64,000 nt of DNA from Mesorhizobium sp. M4B.F.Ca.ET.058.02.1.1 (GTDB lineage: Bacteria; Pseudomonadota; Alphaproteobacteria; Rhizobiales; Rhizobiaceae), in contig NZ_CP034450.1 of NCBI RefSeq assembly GCF_003952505.1, positions 1,364,001 through 1,428,000 on the forward strand, given 5' to 3'. Positions 53,940 to 63,485 of the stretch are shown one piece after another. A program made the translations under genes and the position numbers. The number at the start of each line of letters is the position of its first letter. The stretch's first letter is position 1. The notes beneath the pieces were generated by a model, which did no database searches, was not told where the DNA came from, and worked only from the letters and a program-made list of their open reading frames with translations.

Positions 53940-54226
53940 CCCCATCCCCACCGACCCCTTCGCCCCCCTCCGCCAGCGCTTCCTCTCCAGCTGCGCCGAT
54001 CGGCTCGCGGGAGCTGAAGGCCGCCCGTGAGGCTCCCCTGCCCGGCAACGATCCGCTGATCCGGCTCGCGCACTCGCTCGCCGGTGCCGCTGGAACCTTC
54101 GGCTTTCCGGCGATCAGCGGGCGGGCGTCGGCGCTGGAGACGTTGCTGGTCGAGTAAGGGGATGGCGGGGCCGGTGGCGCGGCGCTCGGTGCGTTGATCG
54201 CGGCGATCGAGCGCACGCTGGCATGA
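53940..54226 (+). pseudogene. Hpt-domain gene, decayed paralogue of 63171-63455
   Basis: Translation in pieces gives TDPFAPLRQRFLSSCADRLA, then after one extra base LKAAREAPLPG and LAHSLAGAAGTFGFPAISGR, ASALETLLVE, an in-frame TAA, and AALGALIAAIERTLA. Each piece matches the intact Hpt protein at 63171-63455. A +1 insertion (CGGGAG where the intact gene has CGGAG) and the stop codon inactivate it. Confidence 0.8.
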
Positions 54227-54247
54227 CGCCAGCGCCAGCGCCTGGCT

Positions 54248-54535
54248 CTACGTTCCCTTCACGATTCTCGGCTTGGTCGGCCGGCGGGGTTGAGCCGCGC
54301 TCTCGATGGCCAAGGCCAGCCGCTTCTCGTCTTCGATGGCGCGATCGACTGCCTCGATTTCCTCCTGAAGCGCCTTCAGCTGGGCGCCGTAGCTGGAGCC
54401 ATCGCTGTCTCCGATCTGGAAGCCACTTGCCCGCATTGCGTCGCGCGTATGGTGCACGTTACGGACGCCTTCGCGCCGAGTCGCGACGAGGATCTCCCTG
54501 AACTCTCCAAGACGTTCAACGTGACTGCGAGTCAT
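54248..54535 (-). CDS. Hypothetical protein with helical region
   Basis: This 95-residue protein (MTRSHVERLGEFREILVATR) has a charged, probably coiled-coil helix in its second half (AQLKALQEEIEAVDRAIEDE) and a basic C-terminus. Codon use is like the local genes. The family is not recognised; nothing in the neighbourhood indicates a role. Confidence 0.5.
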   Translation of the reverse strand: MTRSHVERLGEFREILVATRREGVRNVHHTRDAMRASGFQIGDSDGSSYGAQLKALQEEIEAVDRAIEDEKRLALAIESAAQPRRPTKPRIVKGT

Positions 54536-54690
54536 TGCGTTCTCCTATTTCGTCGTCGCCGACGGCGATGCAAAACGGCCAAACTTACGGCGCAGAAGGT
54601 CTAGGAGACTAAAGGAGATACTCTCGACAAAGCATGAGTGCGGAAGCTCAAATTTGAACGTTTGCAACAAGGTGATTCCAGGCGCGCCTC

Positions 54691-55584
54691 TCAAACCAGC
54701 ATCGACTGCTGGGCGAAGATGCCCGCCATCGCGCCTTGCCACGATGCCGTGGTGACCGAGGGGATCATGGGGTTAGTGAGGTCGCCCGCGGCGTAGATGC
54801 CGGGCATGCTGGTTTCGCGGCGCTCATCAACCTTGAGGACGATGCCAAGGGGCGTAGCGGCCGTGGCGAGGCCCAGTGATTCATGCAGGCCGGCGGACGG
54901 CTTGTTGCGCGGATGCGCGAACAGAATGTCGACAGCGACATCACGGCCGGAAGCGAGCTTGAGGGTGGGATTACGGCTGCCATGACGGGTGATTTCAGTG
55001 ATCCGGCCATCGACGATAGGTGTGTTGCGACGCTCCAGATCGGCCCGGATATCGGTCGGGATGTCGTGACCATCGGCGAAGACCGTCAACCTGTCAGTCC
55101 AATCGTGGAACAGCCTGACCTGATTGTGCGACTGCGGGCCGGACCAGACGAGGCCCCAATGCTGGCCGGCGACTTCAAAGCCGTCGCAATAGGGACAGGG
55201 CACGATGGACGTGCCCCAGCTTTCGGCAAACCCCGGCACATCGGGCATCTGGTCCGTGATGCCATAGCTCAGGATCAGCCGACGCGCCCCAAGGCTTTCG
55301 CCATCGCCCATGAGGACGGAGAAATCGTCGATGCCGCCGGAGACTTTGTCGGCCCGAGCGTTGACCAGACTGATCGCAGGATAACGCGCCAACTGCCGGC
55401 GCGCCTCGGCCAGGATGTCCAGCGGCGGCTTGTGATCGTGACCAAGCATACCATGCGAGTGGCCGGCGAAGCGGTTGCGCGGCAGGCCGGTGTCGAGAAC
55501 GGTGACCTTGCGGCGGGCACGGCCGAGTTGCAGGGCGGCGGCAAGGCCAGCAAAGCTGCCGCCGATAATGATGACGTCATCCAT
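54691..55584 (-). CDS. NAD(P)/FAD-dependent oxidoreductase, thioredoxin-reductase-like
   Basis: This 297-residue flavoprotein begins with a FAD motif (DVIIIGGSFAGLAAALQLGR) and has a redox pair C130-P-Y-C133 (VPCPYCDGFEV), as in thioredoxin reductases and their relatives. The terminal FAD segment is MPGIYAAGDLTNPMIPSVTT. The second Rossmann domain lacks a clear GxGxxG, so NADPH use is uncertain. The ATG at 55584 has GGAG 9 nt before it. It is divergent from a TetR gene across a 200-bp gap containing a long palindrome, so it is probably the regulated target. Confidence 0.88.
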   Translation of the reverse strand: MDDVIIIGGSFAGLAAALQLGRARRKVTVLDTGLPRNRFAGHSHGMLGHDHKPPLDILAEARRQLARYPAISLVNARADKVSGGIDDFSVLMGDGESLGARRLILSYGITDQMPDVPGFAESWGTSIVPCPYCDGFEVAGQHWGLVWSGPQSHNQVRLFHDWTDRLTVFADGHDIPTDIRADLERRNTPIVDGRITEITRHGSRNPTLKLASGRDVAVDILFAHPRNKPSAGLHESLGLATAATPLGIVLKVDERRETSMPGIYAAGDLTNPMIPSVTTASWQGAMAGIFAQQSMLV

Positions 55585-55737
55585 GGTGATGGGCTCCGTG
55601 TTGCGGATGAAGCGGGTTGGGCTGAGCCTGGCGCGCAGAATCGTCCAGCGATGCGCATTCGATATCGGTGGGCGGCCAAGGCAATCCTGATTTGGAGGAC
55701 ACGATAAAATCCACTCTTGGAATTTCTGAAACTGCGT

Positions 55738-55765
55738 AGTATCGTAATTCATGAATAACGATACT
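55738..55765. promoter_or_regulatory. 28-bp palindrome, likely TetR operator
   Basis: AGTATCGT and ACGATACT are perfect 8-bp inverted arms around AATTCATGAATA, itself nearly symmetric. It lies 19 bp before the TetR start at 55785 and 150 bp from the oxidoreductase start. Confidence 0.7.
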
Positions 55766-55784
55766 GTCAAGGACTGTAATTGCG

Positions 55785-56432
55785 ATGACCGAAAATAGTC
55801 GAGGCCGGCGTGGCCGGCCCGCCAATGAGGCGCTTGGCCAAACCATTGTCGACACCGCAGGCGAACTCTTTGCAGAATTGGGTTTTCAAGCGACGACATT
55901 GGACAAGGTCGCCCAGCGAGCGAAGATATCGAAGCTCAGCATTTACAAGCACTTCGAGAACAAAGAGGCGCTGTTTGGCGCGGCCTTTGCGGCCCGCTGT
56001 CAGCAGTTAGTCCCACAGGCGCTTTTTGAAGGCGTCGATGGCTCGGCCGAGGATCAGCTTATGGCGGTGGGATCATCGCTGCTTCGCACGCTGCTGCGCC
56101 CAGACGTCCGCAACGTCGAAGCCATGGTCATGGCCGACACGCCGAACCAAAAGTCGTTGAGCAAAGTCCATTACGAAGCCGGCCCCGCCCATATCGTCGC
56201 CCAAATCGAGACCCTGTTACGTCAGTTGCACGCGAAGGCGGTGCTGAACGTACCCGATCCTCTCCGGTCCGCCCGCTTGTTTGCCGCACTTTTCAAAGGC
56301 TCCGATCTTCTGATTATTGCACGCTTTGATGAGGCGAGAGCAGAGGACGATGACGAAATCGAATCCTATTGCCGGTCGGCTGTCGCCATGTTCATCGCGG
56401 CTCACGGTCGCAACGAACACGCGGGCGGATAG
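55785..56432 (+). CDS. TetR/AcrR family transcriptional regulator
   Basis: This 215-residue repressor has the HTH in FQATTLDKVAQRAKISKLSI followed by YKHFENKEALFGAAF; the C-terminal domain resembles the AefR/TetR_C_7-like group (LLRTLLRPDVRNVEAMVMAD). It is divergent from the thioredoxin-reductase-like gene and very probably represses it and itself through the palindrome at 55738-55765. Confidence 0.9.
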   Translation: MTENSRGRRGRPANEALGQTIVDTAGELFAELGFQATTLDKVAQRAKISKLSIYKHFENKEALFGAAFAARCQQLVPQALFEGVDGSAEDQLMAVGSSLLRTLLRPDVRNVEAMVMADTPNQKSLSKVHYEAGPAHIVAQIETLLRQLHAKAVLNVPDPLRSARLFAALFKGSDLLIIARFDEARAEDDDEIESYCRSAVAMFIAAHGRNEHAGG

Positions 56433-56548
56433 CCGGGACGAGGCCGCGATGGACTACTCGCTTGATATTTTGAACGCGTGCACTGACTCAGCGCGAGATC
56501 GGTGTCCGGAATGCGCCAGGACCGGACATTGCATGGCTGGCATGTGGA

Positions 56549-59500
56549 TCATGCCCCCAGCTTGTCGAGCAAGGCCTTGGCCTCTTTCAGATCGAGCGTG
56601 TCGAAGCCCTCGGTGAACCAGCCGTAGGTCGGCGCCAGCAGGTCGTGCGCCTCGGCGCGCTTGCCCTGTTCGGCCAAAAGGCGCGCAAGCGATGTGGCGG
56701 CGCGGAGCTCCCAGGATTTGGCACCTTGCTCGCGAGACCGCTCGATCGCCTGGCGGAACGAGATTTCAGCCTCGCGGCAATCGCCTGGTTCCGCGGCAGC
56801 GCATAGGGCACCGCGGAGCCGCAGCAATTCGGCATGGCACCACTGCTCGCGGGTCCGGTTCACCTGGTCGAGGGCCCGATCGATCAGACGCACGCCGTCG
56901 GACGCGCGATTGACACTGCCTAGCACCTCGCCGAGCAGTCCCATCGCGTATGCCTGCGTCACGTGCGTTCCGACGGCCTGCATCCGGGCCAGGCTATCCT
57001 CAATCTGGGCGATCGCCCGCTCCTTATGGCCCTGCTTCGCCGAGAGCCAGCCCTTCTGCTGGGCGGCCATGGCGGTCCAAAAGGGATACGCCTGCTCGGT
57101 CGCGAAGGTGAGCGCACGGTCGATCCGCTCCTCGGCTTCGGCCACCTCGCGTCGGAACAGTCGTAACCATGCTGCCCATGTCAGCACATAAGCGCGGCTG
57201 AAGGGGTGCGCCAATCGCTCGGCCAAGACAAGGGCGTCTTCCATCCGGGCCAGCGCCTGGTCGGGGTAGCCGAGGTGCCAAAGCACCGCCGACCCACGAC
57301 ACAGGCAAATCGGTCCGGGATCCTGGCCGTAGAGGGCGAGATGCGCTCGATGTCGCTGTGGGCGATACGATTCAGAGGCCAGCTCCAGATGTTTGCGTGC
57401 CTCCCTGAAGTCGCCGCGCCAGGAAAAGCCGACCCCCCGAGCATAGTGGGCTTCGACCACCCACACGGGATCGTTGCTCTGCCGGGCAAGGTCGAGAAGC
57501 CGTCCGCTCAGCTCGTGCGCCGACGTGAGTTCGGCGCGCGTGGCCGAGTAGATGGCCAGGCCGAGCAGAACCGGGAAGAGGTCCGCATCTTCCGGCATCA
57601 GCTCGCAAAGGCGGCGCGCGCGAGAATATACCTGCTCGACCTCGGGATTTGCGTAGCCACTCCTGGCGGCGAGCACGCGGCCCAGCACCGTTAGCGCTGC
57701 GAGCTCGCGCCGCTGGCGCTCCGGGCCCGCAGGGAGCGTTTCGATCAGGTTCAGCGCTTTCTGCAGATGGCTCTGGGCCTCATCGTTGGCCGAACGGTCG
57801 TTGGCGCTCTCTCCCGCGCGCTGCCAATAGCCGATGGCCTGAAGCGAGAGGCCTGCAGCCGTATAGTGCTGAGCCACGATCTCGGGCTCGTGTTCGACGA
57901 CCTCGCCGAAATGCTGCTCGAGCGCGTGGGCGATCCGGGTGTGCAGTTGCTGGCGCCGACTGCGCAGCAAGGTGGCATAGGCGGCATCTCCCACCAATGC
58001 GTGCTTGAAGATGCACGTCGCGTGCGGCGGCCGACCGCGCGCGATCACGAGCTCGGCGCCGATCAGCTGGTCGAGGGCGCCCTGCAGTTCCCGTTCCCCG
58101 CGCTGCGCGACAGCCGCCAGCAGCTCATAAGAGAATTCGCGGCCGATGGCGGCGCCAATCTGCGCAACCTCCCGCGCCGGCGCCACCAGCCGATCGAGCC
58201 GCGCCACCAGAGAATCCTGCAGGGTTGCAGGGATCGCCAACGGTGGCAGCGGGCCCGCGAGCGCGTAACGGTCGCCTTCATCGGTCAACACGTCGGATTC
58301 GATGACCGCCTTGGTCACCTCCTCGAGGAACAGGGGCACGCCGTCTGTCTTGGCCACCATCTGCTCGAGCAACCCGCCCGGCAGCGCCTTGCCACCGGTC
58401 AACCGCTGCACCAGGGCGGCACCCTGCCGGTGGCTCAGGCGGTTCAGCGCGAGCGAGGTGACCCGCGGGTGGCCGATCCACCGCGGCTCGAACTCAGGGC
58501 GGAAACTGAAGATCGCCAAGACTGCAAGGCGGGGGATCTGCGGGACCAATCGGTCGAGGAGCTCCAGCGACGTTGGATCAATCCAGTGGATATCCTCGAA
58601 AACCAACAGCACGGGCTGGCGGGCCGCCAGGCCAACAAGCTGCCGGATCAGCGCCTCGAGGGTCAGCTCCTTCTGGCGCTGGGGCTGAGGTTCAGGGGTG
58701 CGTAGCGGCTGCCCACCGGAAGCGAAAGAAACGCCGACAACAAAGGGGCGTCGTCCCGGACCTTGTCTGTGGACCGCGCCAGGAGCCGCTCCAGCTTATC
58801 GAGTTTCACGCTCGGCGGATCGTCTGGGTGGAAGCCAGCCGCGCGGGTGAGTTGGACGATCGACGGGCGAAGGGCGCTGTTTGCGTGGAACGGCGAGCAC
58901 TGGCAGCGGATGCGGATGTGCGGCCGGTCGCGCAGGCGCTCGCGCAGCGCCTGAATCAGGTGCGACTTGCCGATGCCGGGCTCACCGGCGAGCAGGACCA
59001 CTTGCCCCTCCCCGGACGCGGCCTTGCTCCAGAGCTCCGCGAGCAGAGCAAGCTCGTGCTCGCGCCCGACCGTGGGGGCGAGGCCGCTCGTCGCGCGCGC
59101 TTCGAACCGGGTCTCGGCGGCACTCTCGCGAAGCACTCTCCACGCGCGGATCGGGGCGTCGAACCCTTTCAGCTCGTGCAAGCCGAGGTCGGCGAACTCG
59201 AACAGCCCGCCGAGCAGTCGGCGCGTCGCGAGCGGGATCACGATCTCGCCAGGCCCCGCCAATGCCTGCAGCCGCGCCGCCAAGTTCGGCGACTCGCCGA
59301 CCACCGCTTCCTCCTGCGCTCCTCCTTCGCCGATGAGATCGCCCACCACCACCAGCCCCGTTGCGATGCCGACGCGTACCGCAAGCCCACCTTGTGCCGG
59401 GATCGCGAGCCTTGCGATCGAATCAACGATCGCCAGCCCAGCCCGCACGGCTCGCTCCGCGTCGTCCTCATGCGCCTTTGGATAGCCAAAATACACCAGC

Positions 59501-59922
59501 ACGCCGTCGCCCATGTATTTGGCCACAAACCCGCCAAAGCGACGCACCGCCTCGGCAACGCACTTCTGATAGGCCGCAATCACCTCCCGCAAATCCTCAG
59601 GGTCCATTCGCGCCGAGAGTGCCGTCGAGCCGACAAGGTCCGAGAACATCACGGTGACCTGCCGGCGCTCAGCGGTGTCCTTCGCGGCATTGTCGATTGC
59701 CAGAGGCGCATCGGATAACAGTGGCGTTGGTGCAGCTACCTGAGCGCGCAAGGCTGCGATGGCGTCGAGCAGCTTACGACGATGTCCGACAAATCCGACG
59801 CCAAGATCCTTCAAGTCCTCGGCCGTCAACGTCGGCAGGACCGTGTCGTCGATCTTATTCTCGCGGAAGGCGGCCTCATACTGTTCGAGGCCATGCCTCC
59901 GCAGCCAATCTCCGACGTCCAT
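56549..59922 (-). pseudogene. SAM - cyclase - ATPase - TPR regulator, one frameshift
   Basis: The start at ATG 59922 gives a SAM domain (MDVGDWLRRHGLEQYEAAFR), then a class III cyclase domain (VTVMFSDLVGSTALSARMDP; KYMGDGVLVYFGYPKAHEDD) and an AAA/NTPase with Walker A LLAGEPGIGKSHL, in one frame to NLSP near 58675. A change of frame follows, then QKELTLEALIRQLVGLAARQ and the Walker B-like LLVFEDIHWIDPTSLELLDR, and about 12 TPR-like repeats to the stop at 56549. One missing C in the CCCC run at about 58672-58676 would restore a protein of roughly 1,120 residues. The family is common in rhizobia, with unknown signals. Both halves are otherwise well preserved, so an assembly or sequencing error is likely. 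Confidence 0.85.
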
Positions 59923-59995
59923 GGCGGCGCCCCTGGCTTGCCTACCCACGCATGATCCACCAGGGGAGACAGGCTGTCTAGGACCGGGAACCCAC

Positions 59996-60643
59996 CTACA
60001 ACTTCCTAAAGAAGCCGGACAGAATATTCGGACCCGCTTCGCCGGGGCGCAGCCTGATGCCGTCCTCGAATGAGTTCAGCGTCACGCATTCGAAGCCGTT
60101 GTGCGCGAGCAGCGCCACCAGCGAGTCGCGATCGAAGTGGTGCAGGTGCTCGTTGGGAAGACGCATACGCCACGTTCGGAACCACGCGTCGCCGTCGGCG
60201 CCGAGCTCGCGCCAGCGGCAATAGGGAACGGCGACGGCCAGGTGCCGGGTCTTAAGGCGGCCGAGGAAACCCAGATCCGGGATGTGTTCGAGCACGTCGA
60301 ACATGGCGACGAGATCCCACTGGCTGGCGAGCGCCTCATCCCAATCGACGAAGCGAACGCCCTTGGGCAGCGGAAACTCGGCGATGTCGCAGCCGGCGCA
60401 ATCGGCGACCCCGGTTATCTTCGCGGCTTCGACGAAGGTGCCGGTGCCGTATCCGATTTCCAGCAGGGACCGAGGAACCTCGCCGGTGATGCCCAGCACC
60501 CAGCCAAGCCGCTGGTATCCGAGCTTGATGGTCCGGTCACTGAGGTCCTCGTAATAAGAAATGTACTGCTTGTCGTACTTGATCGGTGTGAAGTCGATCT
60601 GGTGGATCACGCCAAACCGGTCCACCTCGTAGTTGTCCAACAT
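59996..60643 (-). CDS. SAM-dependent methyltransferase, type 11/12
   Basis: This protein of about 215 residues has motif I LLEIGYGTGTFVEAAK, an acidic loop and the post-motif MFDVLEHIPDLGFL, typical of small-molecule class I methyltransferases. The ATG at 60643 (MLDNYEVDRFGVIHQIDF) with GGAGG upstream is used. The start MLDNYEVDRFG and FTPIKYD segment resemble methyltransferases of sugar or polysaccharide clusters. Its substrate is unknown. Confidence 0.82.
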   Translation of the reverse strand: MLDNYEVDRFGVIHQIDFTPIKYDKQYISYYEDLSDRTIKLGYQRLGWVLGITGEVPRSLLEIGYGTGTFVEAAKITGVADCAGCDIAEFPLPKGVRFVDWDEALASQWDLVAMFDVLEHIPDLGFLGRLKTRHLAVAVPYCRWRELGADGDAWFRTWRMRLPNEHLHHFDRDSLVALLAHNGFECVTLNSFEDGIRLRPGEAGPNILSGFFRKL

Positions 60644-60739
60644 GAGCCAGCCGCCTCCGGATGCCGCATTCCTTACACGGCGGAGCTGAACGCGAGGTAA
60701 CCGGCCGGGCTGGCCCAAATCCCGGCAAAAATGGCGGCG

Positions 60740-60866
60740 CCAGCCCCCACACCGGCCGCTGCGCGGCCGCCTCTCCCCAAATTTATGGGGGAGAGGAAAC
60801 CCAAGCCTTTCAGGGCCGCGACCACGGTGGTTGGCGTTTCCTCTCCCTCACAAAGCGGGGGGAGTA
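60740..60866. repeat. Palindromic intergenic element
   Basis: The sequence contains the hairpin CTCTCCCC-aaatttat-GGGGGAGAG and a second arm GTTTCCTCTCCCTCACAAAG with complementary GAGAGGAAAC. It lies between the methyltransferase gene and the ABC transporter gene and belongs to the same general class as the elements at 45.5 kb. Confidence 0.6.
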
Positions 60867-60889
60867 CCATATGCGATTGCCCTGCCACC

Positions 60890-63001
60890 TCACTCGACCT
60901 CACGCCGCGCTCCACCCCGCGCGCCGCTTCCCCACAGGGCGCGCTGGAACACATTCCGCTTGACCTTGCGCGGCACGAGCTCGATGTCGCTGACCAGCTT
61001 GGCGCCGCCCTTGCGGCGCTCGAGCGTGATCTTGCGGCTGTGGAAGGCTTCCAGCTCGGCGCGGTGCGCCACGCTGATGATGGTGACCTTGGGCAGTTCG
61101 TGGATGATGGTCTGCATCATCTTGTCCTGGCTCTTCTCGTCCAATGCCGAGGTCGCCTCGTCGAGCACGATGATATCGGGGCTGTGCAAGAGCAGGCGCG
61201 CGAAGGCGAGGCGCTGCTTTTCGCCACCCGACAGCGTCTGGTCCCATGGCGCGTCTTCCTCGATCCTGGCGGCCAGATAGGCGAGGCCGACCTTGTCGAG
61301 GGCGGCATTGATCTCCTCGACCGTCCAGTTGTCGGCGGCGGCGGGATAGGCGACGGCGCGGCGCAGCGTGCCGGAAGGGATGTAGGGCCGCTGCGGCAGC
61401 ATGAACAGCCGCCTGTCGGCGTGGAAATTGACGCTGCCGCCGCCCCACGGCCACAGGCCGGCGACGGCCCGCACCAGCGTCGACTTGCCCGAGCCGGATT
61501 CGCCGGCCACCAGCACCCGCTCGCCCGGCTCGATCGCGACCTCGGTCTCCTTGACCACCGAGGTGCCGTCGTCGAGCGTCACCGAGAGATTATCGAGGCT
61601 GAGCATGGCGCCATCTTCAGTCTCGCCGCGCTGGATGCGTCCCAGCGCATCGCTCAGTTCGGCGCGCTCCAGCCCGTCGAGCGACATCATCAGCGAGGCG
61701 ACGCGTCGCGCGCAGGCGTTCCAGTCGGCGAGGCGCGGGTAATTGTCGACCAGCCAGCCGAAAGCGCCCTGCACAATGCCGAAGGCGGAAGCGGCCTGCA
61801 TCACCTCGCCAAGCGACATGTTGCCTTCGAGGAATTTCGGCGCGCACAGCAGGATCGGCACGACGGGCGCAAACAGGCTCGACCCCTGCGACACGAGCGC
61901 CGTGCGCATGTGCTGGCCGGTCAGCAGCGCCCATTGCCTCAGAACATGGCCGAAATTCCTGTCGATGCCGCTGCGTTCCTCGTCCTCGCCGCCGAGCAAG
62001 GCGATGCTCTCGCCGTTCTCGCGCACGCGCGTCAGCGTGTAGCGCAGCTCGGCCTCCGCCTGGTTCTTGCGCTCGGAGAGCTGGACGAAGTTGCGACCGA
62101 TGACCACCATCGAGGTCGAGGTGATGGCGGCATAGATGACAGCGGCGATGACCAGGAAGCCGGGAATGGTGATGGTCTCGCCGGCGATCGGCAGGGTGAG
62201 CGCCCCACCGATCGTCCACAGCACCACGATGAAGGTCGAGGCGGCGAGAAACGCCACCAGGACGCCTGAGATGAAATCGACGGGCGAATCGGTGGCGATG
62301 CGCAGATCCTCGGTCATGCGGGCTTCGGGGTTCTGGTGGTCGCCGCTGACCAGGTTCAGCTGATAGTAGCGGCCGCTGGCCAGCCAGCGCGAGATGACCG
62401 CGGTGGTCAGCCAGGAACGCCAGCGGCGCTGGATCGTCATGCGCAGATAGACCTGCGCAACGACAAGGCTTCCGTTGGCGAACACGAGCGGCAGGAAGAC
62501 GGCGGTGAGGAGATAGACGGTGCGGGCGTCGCGCTGCTCGAGGGCGTCGAAGATCGAACGGTTCCAGACATTGATGCCGTACTGGACGCCGACATTGATG
62601 CAGATCAGGATCAACAGCCCGATCGTGAACGGCCAGGCGAGCCTGTCGCCGCGCCGGCTCCAGTAGCCGCGGGCGCTGATCCAGAAACGCCGCAGCAGAT
62701 ATTTCTTGCGCGCCTGCTCGGCTTCTTCGGGGGTCAGCTTCGGATCGGGTTCGACGGCCTCCGGCGGCGGCGCGGCCTCGCCGTTGACCTCGGGAGCCGA
62801 GGCCTTCTCTTCGCGCGACTTCTCTTGGCTCGATTCCTCCTGGCGCGATTTCTCTGCCCTCGTTTTCTCTGGACGCGCCTTCTCTCCGCGCGACTTCTCT
62901 TCGTCTGGCGTCCCTGGGCGCGACCGCTTCTGGCGTGACTTCGGGGCACCGCGCGGTTTGGCGCCGGCGGCCGGCTTCGGTTTGGAATCAACTTCTGACA
63001 T
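60890..63001 (-). CDS. ABC transporter, fused membrane and ATPase, SbmA/YddA-type
   Basis: This 703-residue half-transporter has an ABC_membrane_2-type membrane domain (from about 105, YLLRRFWISARGYWSRRGDR; NRSIFDALEQRDARTVYLLT) and a C-terminal ATPase with Walker A VAGESGSGKST, signature LSGGEKQRLAFARLL and Walker B IIVLDEATSALD. This group includes YddA/BacA-like peptide or cofactor transporters. The first 90 residues are a highly charged cytoplasmic extension with short repeats (EKSRGEKARPEKTRAEKSRQ) absent from most homologues I know. It is divergent from the Hpt gene. Confidence 0.9.
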   Translation of the reverse strand: MSEVDSKPKPAAGAKPRGAPKSRQKRSRPGTPDEEKSRGEKARPEKTRAEKSRQEESSQEKSREEKASAPEVNGEAAPPPEAVEPDPKLTPEEAEQARKKYLLRRFWISARGYWSRRGDRLAWPFTIGLLILICINVGVQYGINVWNRSIFDALEQRDARTVYLLTAVFLPLVFANGSLVVAQVYLRMTIQRRWRSWLTTAVISRWLASGRYYQLNLVSGDHQNPEARMTEDLRIATDSPVDFISGVLVAFLAASTFIVVLWTIGGALTLPIAGETITIPGFLVIAAVIYAAITSTSMVVIGRNFVQLSERKNQAEAELRYTLTRVRENGESIALLGGEDEERSGIDRNFGHVLRQWALLTGQHMRTALVSQGSSLFAPVVPILLCAPKFLEGNMSLGEVMQAASAFGIVQGAFGWLVDNYPRLADWNACARRVASLMMSLDGLERAELSDALGRIQRGETEDGAMLSLDNLSVTLDDGTSVVKETEVAIEPGERVLVAGESGSGKSTLVRAVAGLWPWGGGSVNFHADRRLFMLPQRPYIPSGTLRRAVAYPAAADNWTVEEINAALDKVGLAYLAARIEEDAPWDQTLSGGEKQRLAFARLLLHSPDIIVLDEATSALDEKSQDKMMQTIIHELPKVTIISVAHRAELEAFHSRKITLERRKGGAKLVSDIELVPRKVKRNVFQRALWGSGARGGARREVE

Positions 63002-63170
63002 CAGCCGACAACGGCTTCAAAATCAGAAGGTTTCATGCCGTCGGCTCGATAGTCCGGCTGCCGGCAGCCCTGACCAGCACTTGCAACGGCCTGACGCCAC
63101 CCAGCAATCCCGCCCCGGCCATTCCAACACGCCCGACTTTCTGTTTGAATGCCGCCGACATTCGAATGGA

Positions 63171-63455
63171 GTGCGGCCCATTTCAAACGATCCCTTCGCC
63201 CCCTTGCGGGAGCGTTTCCTGGCCCGGTGCGCCGATCAGCTCGCGGAGCTGAAGGCCGCGCGGGAGCAAGGTCCCCTGCCCGACGTGACCAAGCTCGCCC
63301 ACTCGCTGGCGGGAGCCGGCGGAACATTCGGCTTTGCGGAGATCAGTGCCAAGGCAGCGGCGCTGGAGACGCTGCTGGTCGAACAGGCGGATGGCGGTGC
63401 CATTGACGCAGCGCTCGATGCGCTGATCGCGGAGATCGAGCGCACGCTGCAATGA
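63171..63455 (+). CDS. Hpt (histidine phosphotransfer) domain protein
   Basis: This small phosphorelay protein of about 94 residues is a single Hpt domain. The phosphorylated His is H44 in KLAHSLAGAGGTFGF, and the helix pairs NDPFAPLRERFLARCADQLA and AALETLLVEQADGG complete the bundle. There is no ATG in frame; GTG at 63171 after GGA is the likely start. It would relay phosphate between a hybrid kinase and a response regulator or cyclase elsewhere. A decayed paralogue lies at 53940-54226. Confidence 0.75.
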   Translation: MRPISNDPFAPLRERFLARCADQLAELKAAREQGPLPDVTKLAHSLAGAGGTFGFAEISAKAAALETLLVEQADGGAIDAALDALIAEIERTLQ

Positions 63456-63485
63456 CGCGAATGGCCGGGCGCGAACCGGCCGCGC

